From Pseudothauera rhizosphaerae (GTDB lineage Bacteria > Pseudomonadota > Gammaproteobacteria > Burkholderiales > Rhodocyclaceae), in contig NZ_SSOD01000019.1 of the NCBI RefSeq assembly GCF_004801305.1, forward strand, positions 37,152 through 101,151: DNA of 64,000 nt, read 5' to 3'. Below are positions 27,597 to 37,365 of the stretch, in pieces. Numbering within the stretch: position 1 is the first letter of the stretch; each line of letters starts with the position of its first letter. The notes below the pieces were generated by a model. That model did not search any database and was not told the origin of the DNA. It was given only the letters and a program-made list of their open reading frames with translations. The translations under genes and the position numbers were made by a program.

Positions 27597-29411
27597 CTAG
27601 TCGTCCAGCCGCGCCCCCCGGCCGGCCGCTTCCAGATCGGGCCAGCGCCGGTGCCGCACGCCCAGGCTCCCGGCCTGCAGCGCCGCCGCCACCTCCGCCT
27701 CCCTGCCGTGCCATTGCGCCCGGCCGGCCGGTTCCCAACCTGCCCCCGTGTGCGCCCACAAGGTGCAATACACCCCGTAGCGGCGGCCCACGTCGCACAG
27801 CAGATGCTCGGCGCTGCCGTCGCCATCCAGGTCTGGCGTCAGCAGCACGCAACGGCTGTCGGCCTGCAGGCAGGCCAGGGTCGCCTGGCCGTCGGTCTTC
27901 AGCAGCGCTTCCAGCCAGGCTTCGTCCGCCGGCGCGGCGCCGTCGGCGAGCTGGATCAACGCGCGCGCCTCGGCCGGGGTTTTCACCGCACTGCGCGCCA
28001 GTTCCTCCACCGGGCGCGCGCCTTCGTAGCGCTCCCGGCGCTGCAGGATGCGTTCGAGCACGGCCAGGCGCTGGGCATCGCCGGCAAACGGCGGCTGTTC
28101 GCGCAGGGCCTCGGCGGCGCGATAGCCCCGGCGGCCGAGATCGAAACGCAGCACTTCCAGGTCGCGCAGGTAAACGCGCTCATCCTGCCCGGCCGGCCCC
28201 GCCTGCAAGCGGGCGGACTGGCTGGCGGCGGCCAGCCGCAGCGGATCGAGCAGCGGCGAATTGACCAGCACCGCGAGGGCGACCACCACCCACGACAGCA
28301 CCCGGTTGACGCCGGCCAACGGCGCCAGCCAGCCCTCGCCGCGCCCGCGCAGCACCGCCCAGGCGTAGCCGAGGGCATGGCCGCTCAGCACCAGGGCGAT
28401 CAGCACCGCCCAGAACCGGTCCGTGGTCCAGCCGTACTGGGCCACGCGCAGCCACAGGGCGTACAGGGCCAGCGCGGCGAACACCGGCAGCGCCAGCAGG
28501 CCGCCTTCGACCAGGCGCCGCAGGAACGCCGGATAAGGCCGCCCGCCGCGGCCGTCTTGGTACACCGCATTGACGAAGAGCACCAGCAGGGCGAGCAGGC
28601 AGATCAGGATGCTTGCCGCCGAACGCGTACGCCACAGCGGTTCCAGCCCGGTAAACGGCAGCACCGCGACGAACAGCAGGGCGATGAAGGCGAGCAGGGG
28701 CAGCAGGCCCTTGAAAACCGCGAACAGGATGAGCCGCGCCACCTGCACCGGCCGCCGCTGGGTGCGGCCGATCAGGATGCCGAGCCCGACCATGGTGCCG
28801 GTGGCGAGGTAGATGACGGGGCGCTCGCGCAGGATGCGGCGGAACAGGTCGATGTTCACCAGCTCGAACAGGGCCGCCCACAGGTGGAGCACCGCCCAGC
28901 AGATGCCAGTGAAGGCCGCCGCCAGCAGCAGCGTGAGGGCGTTCTGCCAGGCATGCTCCACCAGTTCCGCGTAGGGTGCGCGCCAGTTCCCGTGCGTCAG
29001 CCTGCACTGCAGCCAGGGCAGGGCGACGAACAGGCCGATGCCGGCGGTGACGCCGAAGGGGCCGAGCACGCTGGCGCTGCGCAGGCCGGGCGCGCCGGTG
29101 GCGCTCCACGCCGCCCAGGCCGCGAGCAGCAGGAAAAGCGCTGCCACCGCGGCCGCCTGCTGCCAGAAGCGGCGGTCGTCCAGGCGTTCCACCGACAGGC
29201 TCATCAGCGTCGGCACGGCGAGCACCAGGGTGTACCAGCACACCCGCCCGCCGAGTTCGGAGAACGGCCACCAGGCGTGCCGCAGGCCGGTTTCGGCGAG
29301 GTACAGCAACCCGCCCTGCAACACGGCGAGGAGCACGATGAAGCCGCGCACGTCGCGCGACAGTGCGGTGCCGGCGTCCGGGGAAGAGGTGGAGGAAGGA
29401 GCGAGCATCAT
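27597..29411 (-). CDS. DUF4153 polytopic membrane protein
   Basis: 604 residues. The N-terminal two thirds contain about twelve hydrophobic helices (for example FIVLLAVLQGGLLYLAE, LFLLLAAWAAWSA, SILICLLALLVLFVNAVYQDG), matching the DUF4153 pattern. The last ~200 residues are soluble and include an FG-GAP-like acidic patch (LLTPDLDGDGSAEHLLCDV). The start is one of two tandem ATGs (29411/29408). It lies 77 bp downstream of the di-haem gene on the same strand, and whether it belongs to the molybdate operon is unclear. No function is known. Confidence 0.8.
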   Translation of the reverse strand: MMLAPSSTSSPDAGTALSRDVRGFIVLLAVLQGGLLYLAETGLRHAWWPFSELGGRVCWYTLVLAVPTLMSLSVERLDDRRFWQQAAAVAALFLLLAAWAAWSATGAPGLRSASVLGPFGVTAGIGLFVALPWLQCRLTHGNWRAPYAELVEHAWQNALTLLLAAAFTGICWAVLHLWAALFELVNIDLFRRILRERPVIYLATGTMVGLGILIGRTQRRPVQVARLILFAVFKGLLPLLAFIALLFVAVLPFTGLEPLWRTRSAASILICLLALLVLFVNAVYQDGRGGRPYPAFLRRLVEGGLLALPVFAALALYALWLRVAQYGWTTDRFWAVLIALVLSGHALGYAWAVLRGRGEGWLAPLAGVNRVLSWVVVALAVLVNSPLLDPLRLAAASQSARLQAGPAGQDERVYLRDLEVLRFDLGRRGYRAAEALREQPPFAGDAQRLAVLERILQRRERYEGARPVEELARSAVKTPAEARALIQLADGAAPADEAWLEALLKTDGQATLACLQADSRCVLLTPDLDGDGSAEHLLCDVGRRYGVYCTLWAHTGAGWEPAGRAQWHGREAEVAAALQAGSLGVRHRRWPDLEAAGRGARLDD

Positions 29412-29488
29412 GGCAGACCCGGCGGAAACCGAAGACGGATGATGATCGCATCGAACGCCGCTGCCGGGCAATTCCGCCCGGCCCTTCC

Positions 29489-30838
29489 TTACAGCGAACG
29501 CAGGAAGGCGAGCAGCGCTTCGCGCTCGGCGCGCGGCAGGCGGGCGAAGCGGTCGCGCGCGGCCTGCGCCTCGCCGCCGTGCCACAGGATGGCCTCGACC
29601 GGGTTGCGGGCGCGGCCGTCGTGCAGCAATTCGGTGTGGCCGTTCACCCGCTCCACCAGGCCCAGCCCCCACAGGGGCGCGGTGCGCCATTCCCGCCCGC
29701 CGGCCTCGTAGTCCAGGCGGCCGTCGGCCAAGCCCTCGCCCATGTCGTGCACCAGCAGGTCGGTGTAAGGGGCGAACTCCCGCTCCGACAGGCGCGGAAA
29801 GCGCGGATGGACGCCGGTCTTGAGCGTCGGCCGGTGGCACGCGGCGCAGCCCGTGGCGGCGAACAGCGCCTCGCCGCGGCGCACCTGGGGTTCGTCGGCG
29901 CCGCGCCGGGCCGGCACCGCGAGGTGGGCGAAGTAGAACTCCATCTCGTCGAGCTGGGCGTCGGTGAGTTCCGGCTCCCCGCCGTGGGCTGCCTGCCCGC
30001 ACGCGGCCTGGGCCGGGGTGCAGTTCTGCGCGGGAAACAGGGAGGACGTGATGCCCAGGTCGCCCACCATCGCCGCGGCGATCTGCTGGCGCAGGTCGGC
30101 GGTGTTGGCCTTGTAGCCGAAGCGCCCGGCCACGGTTTCACCGCGGCCCACGTGCCAGACGCGGTTCACGCGCCCGCGCACGCCATCCGGCTTGGGTTCG
30201 CGCGCCAGGGCTTCGAGGGTGGCGGACGGCACGGCGTCGAGCAGGCCGACGCCGAACACCGGCGGGCCGACGCGCAGCGAATGGCGGAATTCGCCCAGCG
30301 GACCGTAGCCCAGTTCGCGGAAAGCCAGCCGCGGGCGGCGCAGTTCGACGCGCTCGCCGTCGGCGAGCACGGCCTCGCGGTATTCCCACTCGATGGCCGC
30401 GCGGCCCTCGCCCGCCACGCCGGGGATCGCCTCCTCGTTGAACTGGTCGCCGTAGGCCGGGTGCGGCTGCGGGCCGCCGTGGGGGTCGCGCCCGGCCACC
30501 GACAGGCGCACCAGCATGGACTGCAGGCGCTCCTCCGGCCCCTCCGGCGCGCGGCCCCGGCCGTTGTTCGGGTGGCAGCCGATACAGGTCAGGCGGTTGT
30601 AGAGCGGCCCCAGCCCGTCGATGGACTCGTCCCGCGCCGGCGCCACCAGCCAGACCTGGCGGAACAGCCCGCGGCCGGCACGGAAGCGCTGCAGCTCGTA
30701 TTCGCCCAGGCCGGGAAAGGGCAATGCGTAGGCTTCGCGGCTGGCGTCGCGCACAAGGTGGTCCTGGGCCGCGGCGGGCGCGGCCAGCCACGGCAGCAGG
30801 CACAGCCAGTGCCAACCCGGACGGCGGATGCCCCTCAT
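29489..30838 (-). CDS. DUF1111 di-haem oxidoreductase (putative thiol/peroxidase type)
   Basis: 449 residues with a signal peptide (LCLLPWLAAPAAAQ) and two c-type haem sites (CIGCH near residue 90 and CAACH near 320). DUF1111 signatures include LFRQVWLVAPARDESIDGLGPLYNRLTCIGCHPNNGRGR, GVGLLDAVP and LYTDLLVHDMGEGL-like text (FAPYTDLLVHDMGEGLADG). It is periplasmic. Its ATG overlaps the stop of the binding-protein gene by 4 bases, so the two are translationally coupled and probably work together. Its role next to a ModE-linked operon is unknown. Confidence 0.87.
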   Translation of the reverse strand: MRGIRRPGWHWLCLLPWLAAPAAAQDHLVRDASREAYALPFPGLGEYELQRFRAGRGLFRQVWLVAPARDESIDGLGPLYNRLTCIGCHPNNGRGRAPEGPEERLQSMLVRLSVAGRDPHGGPQPHPAYGDQFNEEAIPGVAGEGRAAIEWEYREAVLADGERVELRRPRLAFRELGYGPLGEFRHSLRVGPPVFGVGLLDAVPSATLEALAREPKPDGVRGRVNRVWHVGRGETVAGRFGYKANTADLRQQIAAAMVGDLGITSSLFPAQNCTPAQAACGQAAHGGEPELTDAQLDEMEFYFAHLAVPARRGADEPQVRRGEALFAATGCAACHRPTLKTGVHPRFPRLSEREFAPYTDLLVHDMGEGLADGRLDYEAGGREWRTAPLWGLGLVERVNGHTELLHDGRARNPVEAILWHGGEAQAARDRFARLPRAEREALLAFLRSL

Positions 30839-32163
30839 GCGCCCGCCTCGTCCAGACGGCGCTCGGCCTCGGTCCAGGCTTTCACCGCTTCCCACTGCCA
30901 GCCGATCTCCACCTGGCGCAACGCCTCGTCGGCCCCCTCCACCCGGTTGCGGAACAGGGCCAGCAGTTCCGGCGCCGCAGCCTCCCGTTCGGTGAGCGGC
31001 GGCGTGCCCAGCAGGGCGCGCACCGCGCGCAGGTCGCGGCCGGCCCGCTCGGCGGCATGGATGCGCGCCCACAGGCGGGTGTAGCGTTCGTGCCCCGCCG
31101 CGCCCTGGATGAACATCTGTTCGAACAGCGAGGCCACCAGCGCCAGGCGCTCACGGCCGGCGTCGTTGTCGTAGTCGTAGGCACCGGCCGCGGCGGCGGC
31201 GAAGGGGTCGTGGTAGCCGGCGGGCAGGCCGGCATAGGCCGATGGCCGCACCGGCAGTTTGCGGATGTCGGGGTCGGCCAGCAGGCGCTGCCCGGCTTCC
31301 GACAGCACGAAGCGGGCGAAGGCGCGCGCGCCCTCCGGGTTGGCCGCGCCGGCGGTGATGGCCACGTGGGCCGGGTTGATGCCGCCATGGCGCGGGTAGG
31401 CGAAATGCAGCGGTGCGCCGCCGGCGATGGCCGCGGCGACGAAGAAATCGATGGACAGCCCCACCGCGGCGCGCCCCGGGCCAATTTCCTCGGCCACCCG
31501 GCGGCCGCCGCTGCCGATCAGCGCGGCGAGCCCGGCGATCTCGCTCCACAGGGCCCAGCCCTGCCGCCAGCCGTAGGCCTGCAGCACGATGTCCACCAGC
31601 ACCGGGGCGAAACCCACCCGCGCCGGGTTGGGGAGTGCGATGTGCCCGGCCAGGCGCGGGTCGGCCAGATCGGTCCAGTCTTTCGGTACGGCCACGCCGA
31701 GGCGGGCGAGCTCGGCCGGGTCGAAGACGAAGCCGTAGCCCGCCATCTCGGTGGCGAGGTAGAAACCGTCCGCGTCGGCCAGCCGGGTGTTGCCGATGCG
31801 CTCGGGCAAGCCGGCGCGGTCGATGCCGATGGGCTGGAAGGCGCCGGCCGCCTTGAGGCGCTCGAAGGTGCGCGGCGAAGCCGCCCAGTACACGTCTGTG
31901 CCCCCCTGCCCGGGCTCCGACAGGTAAGGCAGGGCTTCGCTGGGGTTGCGCCACAGGATGCGCAGGCGGTACTCCGGATGGGCCTTCTCGAAGGCCACCT
32001 CGAAGCGGCTCATGACCTCCTCCGGGTAGCCGGTCATGACCACCACCGGGGCCGGTGCCGGCGGAGCCGCCGTCAGCCGGGAAGCGCACATCAGCAGGGC
32101 GCCGCCGCCGAGGGCGGCCAGCGCCCGGCGTCGGCCGGGCCGGGAAGGCTGGGCCGGTTTCAT
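30835..32163 (-). CDS. ABC-type periplasmic binding protein (AfuA/FutA-like) attached to the mod operon
   Basis: 442 residues with a Tat-like signal (GRRRALAALGGGALLMCASRLTAA). The domain is a type-2 periplasmic binding fold (VVVMTGYPEEVMSRFEVAFEKAHPEYRLRILW...TDVYWAASPRTFERLKAAGAF...DWTDLADPRLAGHIALPNP), as in iron/thiamine/polyamine binding proteins and unlike ModA. The C-terminal ~80 residues are an extra helical extension. It starts 24 bp after modC. No matching permease or ATPase of its own is present, so it may hand substrate to ModBC or act with the coupled di-haem protein. Confidence 0.82.
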   Translation of the reverse strand: MKPAQPSRPGRRRALAALGGGALLMCASRLTAAPPAPAPVVVMTGYPEEVMSRFEVAFEKAHPEYRLRILWRNPSEALPYLSEPGQGGTDVYWAASPRTFERLKAAGAFQPIGIDRAGLPERIGNTRLADADGFYLATEMAGYGFVFDPAELARLGVAVPKDWTDLADPRLAGHIALPNPARVGFAPVLVDIVLQAYGWRQGWALWSEIAGLAALIGSGGRRVAEEIGPGRAAVGLSIDFFVAAAIAGGAPLHFAYPRHGGINPAHVAITAGAANPEGARAFARFVLSEAGQRLLADPDIRKLPVRPSAYAGLPAGYHDPFAAAAAGAYDYDNDAGRERLALVASLFEQMFIQGAAGHERYTRLWARIHAAERAGRDLRAVRALLGTPPLTEREAAAPELLALFRNRVEGADEALRQVEIGWQWEAVKAWTEAERRLDEAGA

Positions 32164-32187
32164 CTCACGATCTCCGTCTTGTGTCGT

Positions 32188-33258
32188 TCAGGCCAGCAAC
32201 GCCACCGTCTTGATCTGCGCCCACATGCGCAGCCCCGGTTCGATCTGCAACTGGTCGAGCGCGCGCCGCGTGATGCGCGCGATGAGCGGCGTGCCGTCGG
32301 CTTCCAGGCGCACCAGCACGTGGGCCGGGGTATCGGCGTCGGCCACTTCGGTGACCACCGCGGGCAGCAGGTTGGTGATGCTGGTGCCCTCGATCCTGCA
32401 GAAGGCCAGGCTGACGTCGCGCGCATGGACGCGGAAGCGCAGCCGGCTGCCGACCGCCTCCGGGCGCCGCGCGACGTACACGCTGCCGCCGGGGAAATCC
32501 AGCCGGGTCAGGTGGTAGCGCTCGTCGTGGGCGCCCACCGTGGCTTCGATGACCACGCCGGCGTCCTCGGCCAGCGCCGTCGGCAGGTCGAGGCGGGACA
32601 AGGTGTCGCGCAGCGTGCCGCAGGCCACAGCCTTGCCCTCTTCCAGCAGCACCACGTGGTCGGCCAGGCGTGCGACCTCTCCGGGCGCATGGCTGACGTA
32701 GAGCACCGGGATGTCCAGTTCGTCGTGCAGGCGCTCCAGGTAGGGCAGGATCTCCTGCTTGCGGGCGTGGTCGAGGGCGGACAGGGGCTCGTCCATCAGC
32801 AGCAGGCGCGGGCTGGACAGCAGCGCGCGGGCGAGTGCCACGCGCTGGCGCTCGCCGCCGGAAAGCTGGTCCGGATGGCGGTCCAGCAGGTGGCCGATGC
32901 CGAAGAGTTCCACCACCTCGTCCCAGCCCACGCGGCGCTCGGCCGGCGGGGTGCGGTCGAGGCCGTAGCGCATGTTGGCCGCGGCGTTCAGGTGGGGGAA
33001 CAGGTTGCCTTCCTGGAACACGTAGCCGATGGGCCGCTTGTGCACCGGCAGGAAGCGGTCGCCGTCCTGCCATACCTCGCCGTCCACGCTCAGGTAGCCG
33101 CCCGGCGCGTGCTCCAGGCCGGCCACGCAGCGCAGGACGGTGGTCTTGCCCGAGCCGGAACGGCCGAACAGGGCGATGACGCCGTGGGAGGGCAGGTCCA
33201 GGTCCACGTCGAGGACGAAATCCCCGCGGTCGAGGCGGAAGCGCGCGACGATGCTCAC
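32188..33258 (-). CDS. modC: Molybdate ABC transporter ATP-binding protein ModC
   Basis: 356 residues from a GTG start at 33258, which overlaps the modB stop by 4 bases. ATPase motifs are Walker [21 protein letters not shown] (Q-loop), signature [16 protein letters not shown] and Walker [15 protein letters not shown]-terminal Mop/TOBE domain ([41 protein letters not shown]) binds molybdate and may allow feedback control, as in other ModC proteins. It energises molybdate import. Confidence 0.93.
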   Translation of the reverse strand: MSIVARFRLDRGDFVLDVDLDLPSHGVIALFGRSGSGKTTVLRCVAGLEHAPGGYLSVDGEVWQDGDRFLPVHKRPIGYVFQEGNLFPHLNAAANMRYGLDRTPPAERRVGWDEVVELFGIGHLLDRHPDQLSGGERQRVALARALLSSPRLLLMDEPLSALDHARKQEILPYLERLHDELDIPVLYVSHAPGEVARLADHVVLLEEGKAVACGTLRDTLSRLDLPTALAEDAGVVIEATVGAHDERYHLTRLDFPGGSVYVARRPEAVGSRLRFRVHARDVSLAFCRIEGTSITNLLPAVVTEVADADTPAHVLVRLEADGTPLIARITRRALDQLQIEPGLRMWAQIKTVALLA

Positions 33259-33944
33259 GATCCCACCCCCACGACCTTGAAGCGGCGGTTGATGGCATAC
33301 ACCGTGAGCAGCAGGGAGAAGGCCAGTACCACGAGGATCAGCGCCAGGGCATGGGCGGAGGCGAAGTCCAGCGCCTCCACGTGGTTGAAGATGGCGATGG
33401 AGGCCACCTGGGTGCGCCCCGGGATGTTGCCGCCCACCATGATGATCACGCCGAACTCGCCCAGGGTATGGGCGAAGGACAGCACCGCGGCGGTCAGGAA
33501 GCCCCGCCGCGCCAGCGGCAGGGAGACGGTCAGGAAGCGGTCCAGGGGCGTGGCCCGCAGCGTGGCCGCCGCCTCCAGCACGCGCGTGCTGGTGGCGGCG
33601 AAGGCGTTCTGCACGGGCTGCACGACGAAGGGCAGGGAATACACCATGGAGCCGATCACCAGGCCGGGAAAGCTGAAGGCCAGGTGCCCCACGCCGATCC
33701 TCTCGAAGAAGCCGCCCACCACCCCGCGCGGCCCCAGCAGCAGCAGCAGGTAGAAACCCAGCACCGTGGGCGGCAGCACCAGCGGCAGCGACACCATCGC
33801 CTCCACCACGGTCCTGCCGCGCCAGCGCGTGTTCGCCAGCCACCACGCCAGCGGCGTACAGAGTACGAGCAGGATGGACGTACTGATGAGGGCGAGCTTG
33901 AAGGTGATCCATAGCGCGGTGACGTCCTGCGGGCCCAGGTGCAT
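33255..33944 (-). CDS. modB: Molybdate ABC transporter permease ModB
   Basis: 229 residues with about five membrane helices. The EAA coupling loop [26 protein letters not shown] and the ModB phrases [20 protein letters not shown] and [24 protein letters not shown] are present. It starts 20 bp downstream of modA and overlaps modC by 4 bases. Confidence 0.95.
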   Translation of the reverse strand: MHLGPQDVTALWITFKLALISTSILLVLCTPLAWWLANTRWRGRTVVEAMVSLPLVLPPTVLGFYLLLLLGPRGVVGGFFERIGVGHLAFSFPGLVIGSMVYSLPFVVQPVQNAFAATSTRVLEAAATLRATPLDRFLTVSLPLARRGFLTAAVLSFAHTLGEFGVIIMVGGNIPGRTQVASIAIFNHVEALDFASAHALALILVVLAFSLLLTVYAINRRFKVVGVGS

Positions 33945-33964
33945 ACGGTGCTGTCCCCGTGCCC

Positions 33965-34726
33965 TTATTCGAAGCCGTAGCCGGCCGCTTCGATCACTTC
34001 ACGGGCTTTCGCATCGGTGCGCAGCCAGGTCAGGAAGTGAATGGCGGCGGGCACGTCATCGGCGCGCGTGAGCACCACCGCGGACTGGGCGATGGGGGTA
34101 TACAGGTCGGACGGCGGAATCCAGTGGGAGCCGGCGATGCCTTCCGGCGTCTTGACCTGGGCCAGCGCCACGAAGCCCAGTTCGGCCGCGCCGGACCCCA
34201 CCTGGCTGTGGGTCTGGCCGATGGAATTGCCCTTGACGATGCGGCTGTCCCGCTCCAGCGCATCCCAAACGCCCAGATGGGTCAGGATCTGCTGGGCGGC
34301 GGCGCCGTAGGGGGCGTTACGCGGCTCGGCGATGGCCAGATGGCGGAACTTGCCTGTCTTCAGCACCTTGCCTTCGGCATCCACCACGCCGGGCGTGGCG
34401 CTCCACAACACCGGCACACCCAGGGCATAGACGAAACGCGTGCCATTGATGGCATGGCCTTCCTTGGCGAGCCGCTCGGGCCGCTCGCTGTCGGCGGACA
34501 GGAACACGTCGAAGGGGGCGCCGTTGACGATCTGGGTGTAGAACGCGCCGGACGAGCCGGAGCTGAGGGTGAGGGTGTTGCCGCTGGCGGCCTGGTAGAT
34601 CGGGGCCAGCTTCTGCAGGGTGCCGTGGAAGTTGGCCGCCACGGCGACCTTGATCTCGGCGGCGGAGGCCAGCGCCGGCAGGACGGCGGCGGCCAGGACG
34701 GCAAGGATGCGGAAAAGGGATTTCAT
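33965..34726 (-). CDS. modA: Molybdate-binding periplasmic protein ModA
   Basis: 253 residues with signal peptide [22 protein letters not shown]. The mature part contains the molybdate pocket phrases [48 protein letters not shown] and [14 protein letters not shown]. This is the ModA type of Azotobacter-like diazotrophs, with octahedral or tetrahedral oxyanion coordination. The start follows GGAGCAAACG. First transporter gene after modE. Confidence 0.94.
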   Translation of the reverse strand: MKSLFRILAVLAAAVLPALASAAEIKVAVAANFHGTLQKLAPIYQAASGNTLTLSSGSSGAFYTQIVNGAPFDVFLSADSERPERLAKEGHAINGTRFVYALGVPVLWSATPGVVDAEGKVLKTGKFRHLAIAEPRNAPYGAAAQQILTHLGVWDALERDSRIVKGNSIGQTHSQVGSGAAELGFVALAQVKTPEGIAGSHWIPPSDLYTPIAQSAVVLTRADDVPAAIHFLTWLRTDAKAREVIEAAGYGFE

Positions 34727-34761
34727 CGTTTGCTCCGGAACATTGAGGTGGAAGGAAACGC

Positions 34762-35583
34762 TCAGTCGTAACTCGCCAGGATCACGCTGGACGACTTGAA
34801 TATGGCGCAGGCGCGCGTACCGACGGCCAGTCCGAGGTTCTCGCAACTGCCGTGGGTGACCACCGCGGTGACGTTCTTGCCCGAGGGCAGCAGCAGCGTG
34901 ACCTCGTCGTTCACCGAACCTTCGTGGATGGCGAAGACCTCGCCCCACAACTGGTTGCGGGCGGTCAGGCGGACCTCGGCGTCGGTGGACAGCAGCACCG
35001 AGGACGACTTCACCAGGGCGAACACTTCCTTGCCGATGATCAGCCCCAGGTTCTCGGCGCTGGCCTTGGTGATCACCGCGACGATCTCGGTGTGCTTGTC
35101 CAGGCGCAGGCGCACCTCGTAATCCACCTCGCCGTCGCGCAGCGCGACGATGGGGCCGAAGAACTGGTTGCGCGCGCTGTTCTTCATGGACATGCGGTGC
35201 ATCAGGCGGCGGAAGTCGCCGATGCTCACCGGGCCGTCGTCGGCCAGGCGCTCGGCCACGCGCTCCAGCGCGGCCTGGGTTTCCAGCTCCAGCGCGCGGT
35301 ACATGGCCACCATGCGCCGGCCGTAGTCGGTGAGCAGCGTGCCGCCGCCCTGGCGGCCGCCGGTCACGCGCACCACCAGGGGCTCGGGGGACAGGTTGTT
35401 CATGGTGTCCACCGCGTCCCAGGCGGCCTTGTAGGACAGCGGCACGGCCTTGGCAGCCTGATTGATCGAACCCAGCCGGTCTATCGCCTCCAACAGGCGC
35501 ACCCGCGTGTCGGACAGCGTGCTGCCCGCCGGCGCGTCGATCGACAGGCGCCCCGTGAGGCGCTCGGGACAGTGCGGAGTCAT
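34762..35583 (-). CDS. modE: Molybdate-responsive regulator ModE
   Basis: 273 residues. The N-terminal winged-helix (TRVRLLEAIDRLGSINQAAKAVPLSYKAAWDAVDTMNN...GGRQGGGTLLTDYGRRM) is the ModE DNA-binding domain, and two Mop (TOBE) domains follow (ARNQFFGPIVALRDGEVDYEVRLRL and ARNQLWGEVFAIHEGSVNDEVTLLL, each with a SAENLGL/SCENLGL and VKSSSVLL/FKSSSVIL end). ModE binds DNA when loaded with molybdate and represses transport genes. It is the first gene of the operon with a ModE-like site just upstream, pointing to autoregulation. Confidence 0.95.
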   Translation of the reverse strand: MTPHCPERLTGRLSIDAPAGSTLSDTRVRLLEAIDRLGSINQAAKAVPLSYKAAWDAVDTMNNLSPEPLVVRVTGGRQGGGTLLTDYGRRMVAMYRALELETQAALERVAERLADDGPVSIGDFRRLMHRMSMKNSARNQFFGPIVALRDGEVDYEVRLRLDKHTEIVAVITKASAENLGLIIGKEVFALVKSSSVLLSTDAEVRLTARNQLWGEVFAIHEGSVNDEVTLLLPSGKNVTAVVTHGSCENLGLAVGTRACAIFKSSSVILASYD

Positions 35584-35593
35584 GTTCTCTCCT

Positions 35594-35616
35594 GGATATG
35601 TTGAACGATATACAGC
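35594..35616 (-). promoter_or_regulatory. ModE-type box 3, upstream of modE
   Basis: On the minus strand GCTGTA-N7-CAACATATCC, 10 bp before the modE ATG. It matches the shared pattern in the first half-site and in ACATAT of the second. A site this close to the start would block transcription of modEABC. Confidence 0.6.
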
Positions 35617-35701
35617 GATAATCGTGCCACGCGCACCATGCCTCGATTTCACGGATAGGCCGGACAGAACTGGCGGTCAGGGGCAGAAGATGCGCGATTA
35701 G

Positions 35702-35724
35702 TTATATGTAGTCAATACTACAAC
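35702..35724 (+). promoter_or_regulatory. ModE-type box 4, between modE and modC2
   Basis: Read on the minus strand, GTTGTA-N7-CTACATATAA, identical to box 1 at all 16 defined positions. It is about 42 bp before the modC2 start and 120 bp before modE, so it could serve both divergent genes. Confidence 0.68.
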
Positions 35725-35766
35725 GTGTCGCCATTGCGACATCCGCCGCCACCCGGAACGAATGCC

Positions 35767-36717
35767 ATGTCCGCCCTCCATTGCGCCGATCCCGACCTCT
35801 TCAGCTTCGAGCTGCACAAGCGCATGCACGCCGCCCGGGGCAGCCAGGCCGCCCATCCTGCATTCGAACTGCACGTCGCCCTGTCCCTGCGGCGCGGCGA
35901 CTGCCTGGCGGTGCTGGGCGCCTCGGGCGCGGGCAAGACCACGCTGTTGCGCCTGCTCGCCGGCCTGACGCCCGCCGACGGCGGCCACATCCACGCCTTC
36001 GGGCGCTGCTGGCTGGACGGTGCGCGCAGCCTCGCGCTGCCCACGCGCAAGCGCCGCATCGGCTACGTGTTCCAAGACTACGCGCTGTTTCCCCACATGA
36101 GCGTGCGCGGCAACGTGCGCTTCGCCCTGCGCCGCGGCGCGCCCGAGAGGCTGGCCGACGAGTTGCTGGAAACCGTGGGCCTGTCGGCCCTGGCCGGACG
36201 CAGGCCGGCGCAGTTGTCCGGCGGGCAGCAGCAGCGCTTGGCACTGGCGCGCGCCATCGCCGCGGAGCCGGACCTGCTGCTGCTGGACGAGCCCCTGTCG
36301 GCCCTGGACGCCGGCCTGCGCCGCAGCCTCCAGGACGAGCTGATCGCCCTGCGGCGGCGGTACGGCCTGACCACCCTCGTCGTCACCCACGACCCGGGCG
36401 AGGCGGTGCGCTTGGCCGGCCGCGCGATCCTGCTCGAAGGCGGGCGCATCGTGGCCGACGCCACGCCCGCGGAACTGTTCGGCGGACGCGGCGAAGCCCT
36501 GACCCTGGGCGGGCGGGTGCTGGACGTGGAGGCCGGCGCGGACGGCCCCCTGTACCGCATCGATGCCGACGGGCGCACCCTGCTGGCCCGCGCCGCCGAC
36601 GGCGCCGCGCTGGCGCCCGGCAGCATGGTCACCCTGGTCGCCGAGCGCTGGACCGCCCGGCCCGTTCCCCTCACACCGCCCCAAGACGCCGCAGCCCCCA
36701 GAACATCGCCAGGGTGA
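35767..36717 (+). CDS. Second molybdate-type ABC ATPase (modC2)
   Basis: 316 residues. Motifs are Walker A GASGAGKTT, FQDYALFPHMSV, signature [15 protein letters not shown], Walker [13 protein letters not shown] and THDPGEAVRLA. A short TOBE-like tail follows (VLDVEAGADGPLYRIDADGRTLLARA). It is alone on the + strand behind its own ModE-type box. Its last 47 bases overlap, tail to tail, the end of the permease gene on the other strand, and that permease is its likely partner. The N-terminus carries an unusual insertion (RMHAARGSQAAHPAF) before the first strand. Confidence 0.87.
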   Translation: MSALHCADPDLFSFELHKRMHAARGSQAAHPAFELHVALSLRRGDCLAVLGASGAGKTTLLRLLAGLTPADGGHIHAFGRCWLDGARSLALPTRKRRIGYVFQDYALFPHMSVRGNVRFALRRGAPERLADELLETVGLSALAGRRPAQLSGGQQQRLALARAIAAEPDLLLLDEPLSALDAGLRRSLQDELIALRRRYGLTTLVVTHDPGEAVRLAGRAILLEGGRIVADATPAELFGGRGEALTLGGRVLDVEAGADGPLYRIDADGRTLLARAADGAALAPGSMVTLVAERWTARPVPLTPPQDAAAPRTSPG

Positions 36718-37354
36718 GCACCCCGAGCAGGGCGGAGAGCACCGCGGCGCGCTGGAAATCGCCGCCGCTCACGGCGTTGTAGATCTCCAGCGACACCGTG
36801 TTGGTGCGGCCGATCACGTTGCCGCCCAGCATCAGCGTGATGCCGACTTCGCCCAGGGAGCGGCCCAGGCCCAGCACCAGCCCGGCGGCCAGCGCGCGGC
36901 GCACGTTGGGCAGCAGCACGTGGAAGAAGATCTGCACCTCGTTCTTGCCCAGGGTGCGCGCGGCCTCGGCCAGCCGCGCCGAGGCCGATTCCAGCGCCGC
37001 CTGCACCGGCTTGACCACCAGCGGCAGGCCGGCGATGAAGGAGGCGAACAGCACGCCCCAGAAGGAAAACACGATCTCGACGCCCACGGCGTCCAGCCAG
37101 CCGCCCACGGGCCCGCGCCGGCCGAACAGCAGCAGCAGGGCGAAGCCGGTGGCGATGGGCGGGAACACCAGCGGCAGGGTCACCAGCGCGTCCAGCGCCC
37201 CCCGCCCCGGCCAGCCCGGGCGCGCCAGCAGCGCGCCGAGCGCAAGGCCGGCAGTCAGGTGCAGGCCCAGCGTGGCCAGTGCCACCTGGGCGGTGAGCCG
37301 GAGGGCGTGGCGGACCTCCGCCTCGCCCAGCACGGCCGCCGCGGCGTCGAGCAT
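36671..37354 (-). CDS. Second molybdate-type ABC permease (modB2)
   Basis: 227 residues with about five helices. ModB-like phrases include LVTLPLVFPPIATGFALLLLFGRRG, the EAA loop LAEAARTLGKNEVQIFFHVLLPNVRR and LGRSLGEVGITLMLGGNVIGRTNT. It begins 11 bp after the binding-protein gene and overlaps the convergent modC2 by 47 bp. Confidence 0.87.
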   Translation of the reverse strand: MLDAAAAVLGEAEVRHALRLTAQVALATLGLHLTAGLALGALLARPGWPGRGALDALVTLPLVFPPIATGFALLLLFGRRGPVGGWLDAVGVEIVFSFWGVLFASFIAGLPLVVKPVQAALESASARLAEAARTLGKNEVQIFFHVLLPNVRRALAAGLVLGLGRSLGEVGITLMLGGNVIGRTNTVSLEIYNAVSGGDFQRAAVLSALLGVLTLAMFWGLRRLGAV

Positions 37355-37365
37355 GCCCGGGGGCC

